Shown here one piece after another: positions 8,164 to 15,716 of a stretch of 64,000 nt of DNA; the stretch's first letter is position 1; each line of letters begins with the position of its first letter. The notes beneath the pieces were generated by a model that worked only from the letters and a program-made list of their open reading frames with translations, was not told the origin of the DNA and made no database searches. The stretch comes from Marinomonas algicola. Its GTDB lineage: Bacteria > Pseudomonadota > Gammaproteobacteria > Pseudomonadales > Marinomonadaceae. The stretch spans positions 2,604,001-2,668,000 of the forward strand of contig NZ_CP061941.1 in assembly GCF_014805825.1 (NCBI RefSeq). Reading direction: 5' to 3'. The position numbers and the translations under genes were made by a program.

Positions 8164-9222
8164 ATGACCAAATCGGATAAAGCATCGATTAGTTATAAAG
8201 ACGCAGGCGTTGATATTAACGCCGGTAATCAACTAGTAGAACGAATTAAAGGTGTCAGCAAAAAAACACGTCGACCAGAGGTAATGGGTGGTTTAGGTGG
8301 GTTTGGTGCTCTCACACGCTTACCTACTAAATATAAAAACCCCATCCTTGTTTCCGGTACCGACGGCGTTGGTACTAAGTTACGTTTGGCAATGGATATT
8401 AATAAGCATGACACTATTGGTATTGATTTGGTTGCCATGTGCGTCAACGATTTAGTTGTTGCAGGTGCTGAGCCCTTATTATTCCTTGATTATTATGCAA
8501 CCGGCAAGTTAGATATTGATGTTGCTGCAAATGTTGTAACAGGTATTGGTGAAGGTTGCCTTCAAGCTGGCTGCGCATTAGTAGGTGGTGAAACAGCTGA
8601 AATGCCTGGCATGTATCATGATGGAGATTATGATTTAGCGGGGTTTTGTGTCGGTGTGGTTGAAGAAGAAAAAATTATTGATGGCTCAAAAGTGAAAGCT
8701 GGCGATACATTAATCGCATTAGGCTCTTCAGGCCCTCATTCAAATGGCTACTCTTTAATACGTAAAATCATTGAAGTTTCTAAGGCCGACTTATCGCAAC
8801 CCATTGCTGGCACAACGTTACAAAACGCGCTCATGGAGCCTACTAAGATTTACGTTAAATCCATTTTAAAACTCATGGAAGCAATGGACGTAAATGCGTT
8901 AGCACACATTACGGGCGGTGGTCTTCTTGAAAATATCCCTCGCGTTTTACCTGAAAATGCAGCGGCTTATATTGATGCAAATTCTTGGGTTAGACCTGAA
9001 GTATTTAACTGGCTTCAAGAGCAGGGAAATGTAGATCAAGAAGAAATGTACCGCGTACTAAATTGCGGTGTTGGTATGGTCTTGTGTATTGACTCAGATA
9101 AAGCTCAACACGCATTAGAAATATTAAAAGCTGAAAACGAGAATGCTTGGGTAATTGGCGATATTCGCCCCCGTACGACCGAGCAAGAAGTTTATATTTC
9201 GGATTTAGAGGCGGGTGCATGA
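8164..9222 (+). CDS. purM: Phosphoribosylformylglycinamidine cyclo-ligase (AIR synthetase)
   Basis: Purine biosynthesis step 5: ATP-dependent closure of FGAM to AIR in the cytoplasm. It has 352 residues, normal length. Visible family blocks are SYKDAGVDINAGNQLV, GGFGAL, PILVSGTDGVGTKL, MCVNDLVVAGAEPLLFLDYYATGKL, GGETAEMPGMY and GLLENIPRVLP. The stop codon overlaps the purN ATG (ATGA), so the two are co-translated. Confidence 0.98.
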   Translation: MTKSDKASISYKDAGVDINAGNQLVERIKGVSKKTRRPEVMGGLGGFGALTRLPTKYKNPILVSGTDGVGTKLRLAMDINKHDTIGIDLVAMCVNDLVVAGAEPLLFLDYYATGKLDIDVAANVVTGIGEGCLQAGCALVGGETAEMPGMYHDGDYDLAGFCVGVVEEEKIIDGSKVKAGDTLIALGSSGPHSNGYSLIRKIIEVSKADLSQPIAGTTLQNALMEPTKIYVKSILKLMEAMDVNALAHITGGGLLENIPRVLPENAAAYIDANSWVRPEVFNWLQEQGNVDQEEMYRVLNCGVGMVLCIDSDKAQHALEILKAENENAWVIGDIRPRTTEQEVYISDLEAGA

Positions 9223-9872
9223 GCCTATCCGTTGTTGTCTTAATATCTGGCAGCGGCAGCAACCTCCAAGCTTTGATCGATCAAAGCTTGGAGGGAAAGC
9301 TTGATATCACAATAAAAGCCGTTATCAGCAATAAAGCGGATGCTTTTGGATTAGAGCGAGCCAAGAAAGCCAATATACCAGCTGTCTTTATTGATCATAA
9401 GAAATTTTCAACTCGAGAAGAGTTTGATGCGGCCTTACAATATGAAATTGATCAACATAAAGCCGAGCTTGTAGTGTTAGCTGGCTTTATGAGAATTCTT
9501 ACAGAGGGTTTCACCCGTCACTATGATGGCAAAATGCTCAATATACATCCTTCTTTATTACCCAAATTTAAGGGACTCAATACTCACCAAAGAGCCATTG
9601 ATGCAGGAGATAAAGAACATGGCGTTAGCGTGCATTTTGTCACCGCTGAACTTGATGCTGGGGCCGTTGTTCTGCAGGCGGTCACAGAAATAGAGCCCAG
9701 CGACGATGCCGAGTCTTTATCAAAAAAAGTCCATAATTTAGAACATAAAATATACCCTTTAGCCATAAAATGGTTTTCTCAGAAAAGACTTGCCTATAAA
9801 TCTGGAAAGGTTATGCTCGATTCTGAGCGGCTATCTGATACTGGTATTAGGTATCAGCAAGATATTCATTAA
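9219..9872 (+). CDS. purN: Phosphoribosylglycinamide formyltransferase
   Basis: Transfers formyl from 10-formyl-THF to GAR in purine synthesis. The start at 9219 is chosen because MSLSVVVLISGSGSNLQ matches the family N-terminus and its ATG overlaps the purM stop. A longer reading frame starting at 9147 would lie inside purM. The 217-residue protein has the GSGSNLQAL phosphate loop, GFMRIL, the catalytic NIHPSLLPKFKG segment and HGVSVHFV...DAG. A perfect 32-bp palindrome lies at 9263-9294 inside the conserved N-terminal coding region. Confidence 0.97.
   Translation: MSLSVVVLISGSGSNLQALIDQSLEGKLDITIKAVISNKADAFGLERAKKANIPAVFIDHKKFSTREEFDAALQYEIDQHKAELVVLAGFMRILTEGFTRHYDGKMLNIHPSLLPKFKGLNTHQRAIDAGDKEHGVSVHFVTAELDAGAVVLQAVTEIEPSDDAESLSKKVHNLEHKIYPLAIKWFSQKRLAYKSGKVMLDSERLSDTGIRYQQDIH
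9263..9294. repeat. Perfect 32-bp palindrome inside purN
   Basis: Arms CCTCCAAGCTTTGATC and its exact reverse complement abut with no loop, centred between 9278 and 9279. It lies 45-76 nt into purN and encodes part of NLQALIDQSLEGK. As RNA it could fold into a 14-15 bp hairpin soon after the start codon. Confidence 0.9.
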
Positions 9873-9886
9873 TTTAAGGAGGTAGC

Positions 9887-10600
9887 ATGCGAACAGCACT
9901 CATATTATTGGTCTCGATATTAGGGTTATTTAGTCAGCCAGCTATCTCTTCATCTGGCACAGCTCAGAAGACAAGTAATTTATTTTTCCCCTACAAAGCG
10001 ATTTATAGTACAACATGGAAAAAAGGCATCAGTTTTGAAGTTGAAGGCATGCAGGTCCTTACCAAAAAAGAGGATCATTGGTTTTTTGAGTTCACTGCTT
10101 CAACCTTTTTTGCCTCTATTAAAGAAAATGTTTCCTTCAATCTCATAGACAATCAGATTCGACCAGAAAAATATTATTATAAAAGTCAGCTACTAGGCAA
10201 AAAACGTGAAGCTAAACTGAGCTTTGACTGGGAGAACATGAAAGTTGAAAACGACATTGAAAATAAACCCTGGAAAATGGACATCCATGAGAAAACAATA
10301 GATAAACTTGGCATTCAATTGCAATTAAGGCAGGATTTGAAAGCCAATAGAGACGAGTTGCATTACGAAATAGCTGACGGCGGACGATTAAAGTATTGGA
10401 CATTTGCCCGTATTGGCACACAAAAAATCAAAACTCGCCTTGGTGATCTAGATACAGTAAAAGTAGTGAGAACAGATTCTCAAAATAATGACCGAGAATC
10501 CGTTTTTTATTTTGCACCTGAATACGATTTTCTTTTAGTAAAAATGAAATATGTTGAGAAAAAAGAATCCTACTTACTTGAAATTAAGAGCATTGAGTAG
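9887..10600 (+). CDS. Exported DUF3108-domain protein
   Basis: A 237-residue protein of the DUF3108 family, function not established. It has an N-terminal signal peptide (MRTALILLVSILGLFSQPAISS) and then the family pattern FPYKAIYSTTWKKGISFEVEG and later GDLDTVKVVRTD...FYFAPEYDFLLVKM. It is predicted periplasmic or outer-membrane associated. It sits 14 nt after purN with a very strong AAGGAGGT ribosome-binding site, and is probably co-transcribed with purMN, the usual position of this family. It is convergent with mobA, leaving only 8 nt. Confidence 0.85.
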   Translation: MRTALILLVSILGLFSQPAISSSGTAQKTSNLFFPYKAIYSTTWKKGISFEVEGMQVLTKKEDHWFFEFTASTFFASIKENVSFNLIDNQIRPEKYYYKSQLLGKKREAKLSFDWENMKVENDIENKPWKMDIHEKTIDKLGIQLQLRQDLKANRDELHYEIADGGRLKYWTFARIGTQKIKTRLGDLDTVKVVRTDSQNNDRESVFYFAPEYDFLLVKMKYVEKKESYLLEIKSIE

Positions 10601-10608
10601 TTAACGCA

Positions 10609-11193
10609 TCAGGAAAGTTGCTCTAAATAATTTATATTCATAAAACTGTCTTCGGAGCCCCAATAAATTGACTCGGCATCGATCTCCTTATAAAAAGCCA
10701 TAACCTTATATTGCTCTCGCTCCAAGAAATCAAGCAGGCATCTTAAGAAGGCGACAGGCATAACGACATGTAATGGCTGAGCTCCTCTACTCGTTTCAAT
10801 ATAAAATGCTTTTGTAGGCTGAGTTTGAGCGCGATGAATCAGTTGCTGAAAAATCTCCCCCGGTACTAAAGGCGTATCACATGGAGAGAAAAGCACATGA
10901 GAATACTCATCGCTAAATGAACTTAATGCGGTTGCTAATCCAGACAAAGGACCACAATTTGAAAAAAAAGAGCTATCTTCAAAAATACGAATATTCTCGT
11001 CTAAAAATACCTCTTGATTAAGGTTAACATTTACATAGACAGTATTTACATTGACCGCCATTGCTTCATAAGCGTATCGAAACAAAAAATTGCCCTTATA
11101 CGACTGCAAGGCTTTATTCTTACCTTGCATCCTAACCGCTCGACCACCAGCTAAAATCACACCAACACAATTAAATACGTCTTTTTTCATCAT
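10609..11193 (-). CDS. mobA: Molybdenum cofactor guanylyltransferase MobA
   Basis: Attaches GMP to molybdopterin to make the bis-MGD cofactor needed by NasA encoded nearby. The nucleotide loop is GVILAGGRAVRMQGKNKAL; the usual GG-DK of the loop reads QG-NK here. The metal-binding segment is CDTPLVP and NCGPLSGLATAL also fits the family. The start is uncertain: two adjacent ATGs at 11193 and 11190, or a GTG three codons upstream, none with a strong ribosome-binding site. A hairpin plus T-run at 11231-11267 lies just upstream, so it may have its own promoter. Confidence 0.88.
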   Translation of the reverse strand: MMKKDVFNCVGVILAGGRAVRMQGKNKALQSYKGNFLFRYAYEAMAVNVNTVYVNVNLNQEVFLDENIRIFEDSSFFSNCGPLSGLATALSSFSDEYSHVLFSPCDTPLVPGEIFQQLIHRAQTQPTKAFYIETSRGAQPLHVVMPVAFLRCLLDFLEREQYKVMAFYKEIDAESIYWGSEDSFMNINYLEQLS

Positions 11194-11230
11194 CACAAAC
11201 ACAGCTCAATTACATCGTTCTTATTGAAAA

Positions 11231-11267
11231 ATAGACACTTATTTTACGTTTTATACGCCGTGTCTAT
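11231..11267 (-). terminator. Candidate terminator between the TrpD2-like gene and mobA
   Basis: Eight-bp stem ATAGACAC with GTGTCTAT and a 21-base loop. On the minus strand it is followed by TTTTTCAAT. The long loop makes it a weaker candidate. It would separate nasA and its neighbour from mobA. Confidence 0.45.
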
Positions 11268-11355
11268 GTATTGATGATAAGAATATCAGCTAGTTCCCTT
11301 AATGAGGTACTGTTTTCATTAGAGGCTATTCACTGAATTCAAGTCAAAGCCATTC

Positions 11356-12351
11356 TTATGCAATTTTCTTCAGAGTAAAGATGGATGTATCGCGACCTTG
11401 CCAAAAAGCTCCGGCCATCCGACTGCATTCTGCTGGATGCTTATTTGTCATAAGTTGAAGAATGCATGCCATGGTGCCCTGTATAGCTAAATGACCAAAT
11501 TCATCTTCTTGCACACCTGACCAATGTCGCTGCATTCGCTCAATATCCAAACGATTTTTTTGCCGACAATGCTGTAATGCGGATTTCGGCCAAGGACTCC
11601 ATTCAATACGTCCTTGCCGAGAAAACCCAAGTTCAACATCTCTTTCCGGATTAATCTCTGCCTCACCATTGCCCCCTCTAAACACTAAAACGGAATCATC
11701 TCCTAGCTCGGCTGATGCTTGAATATGCAATTTATCGTAGCCTTGATGAAACACACCATGAACACTGTGCTCAGCGTTAGCGATATTCATCATACGAACA
11801 AGGGTATTTACTGGGGATCTGAGACCTAACAACAATTTCAAATCCATTAAATAAGCCAGTTCACTGGCTAGACAATTAAGTGGCATATAAGCAAAGTGAT
11901 AGCGAAGTAAATGTGCTTCAGCTTCTTCTTTGGAACGAGCAATAGGGAAACCAAGCTTAACAAGCGCCGTTTCAACATATATACGATCTTCCTCCGGGAA
12001 ACAGTGTCCGTGCATAAAAATACGTATTCCTTGCTGACTTAACGCTAATGCCGACAATAAGAACCACGGTAACTCATTACGTTTCCCCGCGTATGCTGGC
12101 CAATCAATATCCACCCCCATTGAAAACGTTAAATGACAATGTTCTCGTATTGCCTGAGTAAAGCCAACGGTTTCTTCTATTGTTTCTTCTCTAATGCGAA
12201 TTAACATCCAAAATGCGCCTAATTGCTCAGGAGCTACTTTGCCAGATAAAATAAGTGTCATCGCCTGATACGATTCATCACGAGTTAAACTTCTAGCGCC
12301 CTTTTTTCCTTTACCTACTATTTTTACGTATTTGACAAAGTCCAAACTCAT
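11356..12351 (-). CDS. TrpD2/YbiB-like glycosyl(phosphoribosyl)transferase-family protein
   Basis: A 331-residue protein resembling the YbiB/TrpD2 branch of the anthranilate phosphoribosyltransferase fold. The N-terminus has the helical domain (GARSLTRDESYQAMTLILSGKVAPEQLGAFWMLIRIREET) and the centre has LLLGLRSPVNTLVRMMN. In TrpD of tryptophan synthesis this region binds PRPP and anthranilate, but those motifs are not conserved here, so it is not trpD. E. coli YbiB binds nucleic acid. The ATG overlaps the nasA stop (4 nt), so it is translated with the nitrate reductase. Confidence 0.75.
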   Translation of the reverse strand: MSLDFVKYVKIVGKGKKGARSLTRDESYQAMTLILSGKVAPEQLGAFWMLIRIREETIEETVGFTQAIREHCHLTFSMGVDIDWPAYAGKRNELPWFLLSALALSQQGIRIFMHGHCFPEEDRIYVETALVKLGFPIARSKEEAEAHLLRYHFAYMPLNCLASELAYLMDLKLLLGLRSPVNTLVRMMNIANAEHSVHGVFHQGYDKLHIQASAELGDDSVLVFRGGNGEAEINPERDVELGFSRQGRIEWSPWPKSALQHCRQKNRLDIERMQRHWSGVQEDEFGHLAIQGTMACILQLMTNKHPAECSRMAGAFWQGRDTSIFTLKKIA

Positions 12352-15059
12352 AACGTCACCTCACTATGTATAGCGATCATTTGCTTCAATTCTGGAATAC
12401 AAGAGCCACAGTTTGTTCCGCACTTCAATCGGTTACCCAACTCACCGACATTGACGACACCGCGATCAATCAATGGCTGAATTTGTTTGTCTCCCACATT
12501 AAAACAAGAACAGACAATTTGACCTTTATCTTCTGCATTTGCCATATACCCGGCACTTAACGCCAGCCTTTTATGATGATCTTCTGGAAGGCTTTTTGGT
12601 GGAATGGCTTCCAGAGAAATCGGTAATAAACTGGCTAACCAGCTACGATCTAAAGAGATTGGCTTCTTGGAAAAATAGTAGACTGCAATCGGCAAATTAT
12701 TGACTGTATAGACAAAACGTTTATCACCATTAAGGGTATTTTTGTATTCACTCCAATCACCGGTTTGACTTGTTTCAAAGGTGTTTAATTGTGTTTTTAC
12801 AAAGGTTTCTAGATCAATTTTTTCACTAATGGCCACTTCATAGCGGACTCCTTTTAGCTGTCTCACTTCGCAATGATACAGACACGGTGAAACATCTAAT
12901 TTGACGGCACTGAGAAGAGTGCCATACACAATATTCTTTATGGGAGACAGTTTAGCAATAGTATGTTTTGATTCTGGCTGCCCCGATAGTGGGTCAACAA
13001 TTTGTGAAACTAAGTTTGATACAACAGAATTACTTGCGACTTGTTGCGTCCAATGAATAGGCACAAATATTTGACCTTGCAGGACACTAACGGGTGAAGC
13101 TATTTTTACTGGCATGATAATTTCACCAATTTCTGAAGTAACACGCATTAATTCTTTATTATTAACGCCTAGCTTTCTAGCGTCCTCTTTATTCAATTCA
13201 ACATAAGGCTCTTGCGTGTGATTTGCTAATGTCGGTGACTTTCCCGTTCTGGTCATTGTATGCCACTGATCTCGTACTCGGCCTGTATTTAATATAAATG
13301 GATACGCTTTAGTAACCCTTTGTTTAGGCTTTTCAGGCGAAATAGCGATGAATTTGGCTTTTTTATTAAAGGTAAAAAACGCCCCGTCAGCGAACATTCG
13401 CGAGGTACCAGTAGGCGCATGTTCTGTTACTGGCCATTGAATTGGTAATAATGTGTCGTAGGCGCTTTTTGTTAAGTCTTTTAATAAGCCAATATCAAAA
13501 TCTCTTCTACCATTATTTTCAAAGCCCGATAAAGCGGCATGCTCAACAAATATGTCATAAGAACTCTCATAGGAGAAAGCTGAAGCAAACCCCATTCTAC
13601 GAGCGACTTGAGTAATGGCCCACCAATCGTGCTTTGACTCAGCAAAAGGAGGTAAAACACCCCGTTGACGTGAAATACGCCTTTCCGAATTCGTCACCGT
13701 CCCGTCTTTTTCACTCCAGCCTGTCGCGGGCAGCGATACATCCGCCATCATTGCGGTATCCGTAAACTCCTGACAATCGCTTACAATCACCATTTCACAC
13801 TTTTCAAGAGCGCGCTTGACTTGCGCCGTGTCTGGAATACTCACCATTGGATTTGTTGACATAATCCAAACAACTTTGATTTTACCGGCTTCCATCGCTT
13901 GAAACATATCTACGGCTTTTAACCCACTCTCAGTTGCCATATTTGGCGCTTGCCAAAAACGCTGCACTAGATCTACCGCGCCAGTCGTGGAAAAATCCAT
14001 ATGGGCAGCAAGCTGATTTGCTAATCCTCCGACTTCGCGTCCACCCATTGCATTAGGCTGGCCTGTAATCGAAAATGGTCCCATACCTTCTTTACCAATA
14101 CGGCCTGTCGCTAGATGGCAATTAATTATGGCATTGCATTTATCAACGCCGGTTGCCGATTGATTTACGCCTTGGGAATAAAACGAAACGGTCTTAGGAG
14201 TGTCTAGCCACCATTCGACAAACGTCTCTAATGACGCCTTATCCACCCCAAGTACTTTTGACATACTCTCTATTGAAGGACTTGCAAGCGTTGCTTTTTC
14301 TAATGCTTCTGTAAAGCCATTCGTTTTTTGTGAAATAAACGCCTCATCTAAAACATCATTACGATCACTTTCAGAAAGTAGCATTGTATAAACATACGCG
14401 TCCGTTCCAGGGTTAATGGCAAGATGCAAATCAGCTATATCACACGTCGCTGTCTTTCTTGGATCAATAACCACCACTTTCATATTAGGCCGTTTTGCTT
14501 TGGCCGCAACAACCCTTTGATATAAAACAGGGTGCGTCCAAGCCGCATTTGAACCAATTATAATGAGCAAATCGCAAATCTCTAAATCCTCATAGTTGCA
14601 AGGCACTGTGTCAGAACCAAACGCTCTTTTGTAAGCCACTACCGCTGATGCCATACAAAGACGAGAATTAGTATCTACATTAGCCGTTCCTATGAACCCT
14701 TTAGCCAATTTATTAGCAACGTAATAATCTTCCGTTAACATTTGACCTGATAAATAAAAAGCAAAGGCATCGGGACCATGATCTCGAGTCACCTGCTGTA
14801 TCTTTTCCGCAATAGAATCTATTGCCTTAGGCCATGAGACCACTTGGCCTTTTATTTTTGGCGCAGCAAGCCTTCCTTCTGGGATGAGCGTTTCTGAAAG
14901 GTTGCTCCCCTTAACACATAAGCGACCAAAATTGGCGGGATGGTCTGTATCGCCTGTTACGGTCTCAATAGAATCGCAACTAGACAGTGAGTGTTTTAGC
15001 AAGACTCCGCAACCAACACCACAGTATGGGCAGGTTGTCTGTTCTGTTTTTGGTTGCAT
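12348..15059 (-). CDS. nasA: Assimilatory nitrate reductase, catalytic subunit
   Basis: Cytoplasmic molybdoenzyme reducing nitrate to nitrite. The [4Fe-4S] motif TTCPYCGVGCGVLL is at the N-terminus, the Mo-ligand Cys segment is NSRLCMASAVVAYKRAFG, and the molybdopterin blocks (SNAAWTHPVLYQR, GMGPFSITGQPNAMGGREVGG, NTGRVRDQWHTMTRTGK) follow. The C-terminus ends in a BFD-like [2Fe-2S] domain (CSCFNVGDKQI...CGTNCGSCIPEL). The start chosen is the ATG at 15059, with GAGG 9 nt upstream; an ATG 5 codons earlier has no ribosome-binding site. It has its own sigma-54 promoter and attenuator leader (15104-15266). It gives 903 residues. Confidence 0.95.
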   Translation of the reverse strand: MQPKTEQTTCPYCGVGCGVLLKHSLSSCDSIETVTGDTDHPANFGRLCVKGSNLSETLIPEGRLAAPKIKGQVVSWPKAIDSIAEKIQQVTRDHGPDAFAFYLSGQMLTEDYYVANKLAKGFIGTANVDTNSRLCMASAVVAYKRAFGSDTVPCNYEDLEICDLLIIIGSNAAWTHPVLYQRVVAAKAKRPNMKVVVIDPRKTATCDIADLHLAINPGTDAYVYTMLLSESDRNDVLDEAFISQKTNGFTEALEKATLASPSIESMSKVLGVDKASLETFVEWWLDTPKTVSFYSQGVNQSATGVDKCNAIINCHLATGRIGKEGMGPFSITGQPNAMGGREVGGLANQLAAHMDFSTTGAVDLVQRFWQAPNMATESGLKAVDMFQAMEAGKIKVVWIMSTNPMVSIPDTAQVKRALEKCEMVIVSDCQEFTDTAMMADVSLPATGWSEKDGTVTNSERRISRQRGVLPPFAESKHDWWAITQVARRMGFASAFSYESSYDIFVEHAALSGFENNGRRDFDIGLLKDLTKSAYDTLLPIQWPVTEHAPTGTSRMFADGAFFTFNKKAKFIAISPEKPKQRVTKAYPFILNTGRVRDQWHTMTRTGKSPTLANHTQEPYVELNKEDARKLGVNNKELMRVTSEIGEIIMPVKIASPVSVLQGQIFVPIHWTQQVASNSVVSNLVSQIVDPLSGQPESKHTIAKLSPIKNIVYGTLLSAVKLDVSPCLYHCEVRQLKGVRYEVAISEKIDLETFVKTQLNTFETSQTGDWSEYKNTLNGDKRFVYTVNNLPIAVYYFSKKPISLDRSWLASLLPISLEAIPPKSLPEDHHKRLALSAGYMANAEDKGQIVCSCFNVGDKQIQPLIDRGVVNVGELGNRLKCGTNCGSCIPELKQMIAIHSEVTL

Positions 15060-15103
15060 CTTGAACATCCTCATGTTGTTTCATTTTTACATCAACAAAA
15101 AAA

Positions 15104-15133
15104 GGCCCAAGCAATCTTTCGATCACTTGGGCC
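15104..15133 (-). terminator. Leader terminator (attenuator) upstream of nasA
   Basis: Read on the minus strand: a 13-bp stem (GGCCCAAGUGAUC with GAUUGCUUGGGCC, two G-U pairs) closed by a GAAA tetraloop and followed directly by seven U. This is a near-ideal intrinsic terminator placed inside the 5' leader, 45 nt before the nasA start. Confidence 0.85.
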
Positions 15134-15211
15134 CCGTTGCCTTTTGTCATTTTTATTGACTTATAATGTGACTCTATCCATATCATCGCCGACGATCAGA
15201 CAGAGTTTATT

Positions 15212-15227
15212 TGCACGCCTTTGTGCA
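15212..15227 (-). promoter_or_regulatory. Candidate NasT (ANTAR) recognition hairpin, nasA leader
   Basis: Minus-strand UGCAC-AAAGGC-GUGCA: a 5-bp stem with a six-base loop having A at position 1 and G at position 4, the loop rule known for ANTAR protein targets. The same loop sequence recurs in the nrtA leader. Confidence 0.6.
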
Positions 15228-15250
15228 GCATTTTAACCTTAAATATTTAA

Positions 15251-15266
15251 AGCAAAAATCAAGCCA
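15251..15266 (-). promoter_or_regulatory. Sigma-54 (-24/-12) promoter for nasA
   Basis: Minus strand TGGCTTGATTTTTGCT: the invariant GG and GC are spaced as in the RpoN consensus TGGCAC-N5-TTGCW, and the -12 half is perfect. The predicted start is near 15240, giving a leader of about 180 nt that contains both the hairpin and the terminator. This fits NtrC/RpoN control by nitrogen limitation. Confidence 0.7.
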
Positions 15267-15383
15267 ATTACTCAACAATTATAACCAATTGTTTTATAAA
15301 AACTTTTTTAAAATTTATTCATTCCGCAATAAATAATAATGCGCCAGATTAAATAAAATGCCCATCAACATCACTCTTATTGT

Positions 15384-15707
15384 TTATTTTGGTGCAATCC
15401 AAACACTATTATTATCTAACTTTACATTCCAGACAGGCAAAGACACGGCATCATCAAGACACTCACCCGTTACTAAACAATATCGTTGTTTATACAGTGG
15501 GCTTGCTACCGTTAAGCGTCCATCAACTTCCGCAATCAAGCCTCTTGACATGACATTTGCTTTCGCTATAGGGTCCCAATTTGAAAGTGCGTAAAGTTGA
15601 TTTGACTCTGGTTCAAAAAATATGGCCACTTGGCTATCCGTCACTCTTGCTGCAATACCCGCGTGAGCCACTAAATCATCAAAAGTACAAATTTGTATCC
15701 AGTTCAT
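15384..15707 (-). CDS. nirD: Nitrite reductase [NAD(P)H] small subunit
   Basis: Rieske-like small subunit of assimilatory nitrite reductase, working with NirB to reduce nitrite to ammonium. It has 107 residues, normal length. It opens NWIQICTFDDLVAHAGIAARV and has QVAIFFEPESNQLYALSNWDPIAKANVMSRGL and KQRYCLVTGECLDD. As usual for NirD the Rieske fold lacks most cluster ligands. It starts 9 nt after nirB in the same operon. Confidence 0.93.
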   Translation of the reverse strand: MNWIQICTFDDLVAHAGIAARVTDSQVAIFFEPESNQLYALSNWDPIAKANVMSRGLIAEVDGRLTVASPLYKQRYCLVTGECLDDAVSLPVWNVKLDNNSVWIAPK

Positions 15708-15716
15708 TTTTATCCC

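Larger units (their letters stand above)
15060..15383 (-). promoter_or_regulatory. nasA leader region (nirD-nasA intergenic)
   Basis: A 324-base stretch with no gene but, on the minus strand in order, a sigma-54 element (15251-15266), a hairpin with AAAGGC loop (15212-15227), an 8-bp hairpin ACUCUGUC/GAUAGAGU (about 15173-15205), a strong terminator (15104-15133) and then the nasA ribosome-binding site. The arrangement fits NasT-dependent antitermination. Confidence 0.7.

Noticed and set aside
11356..12351. Anthranilate phosphoribosyltransferase (trpD)
   Set aside because: The PRPP and anthranilate motifs are not conserved and no trp genes are nearby; it fits the TrpD2/YbiB branch.
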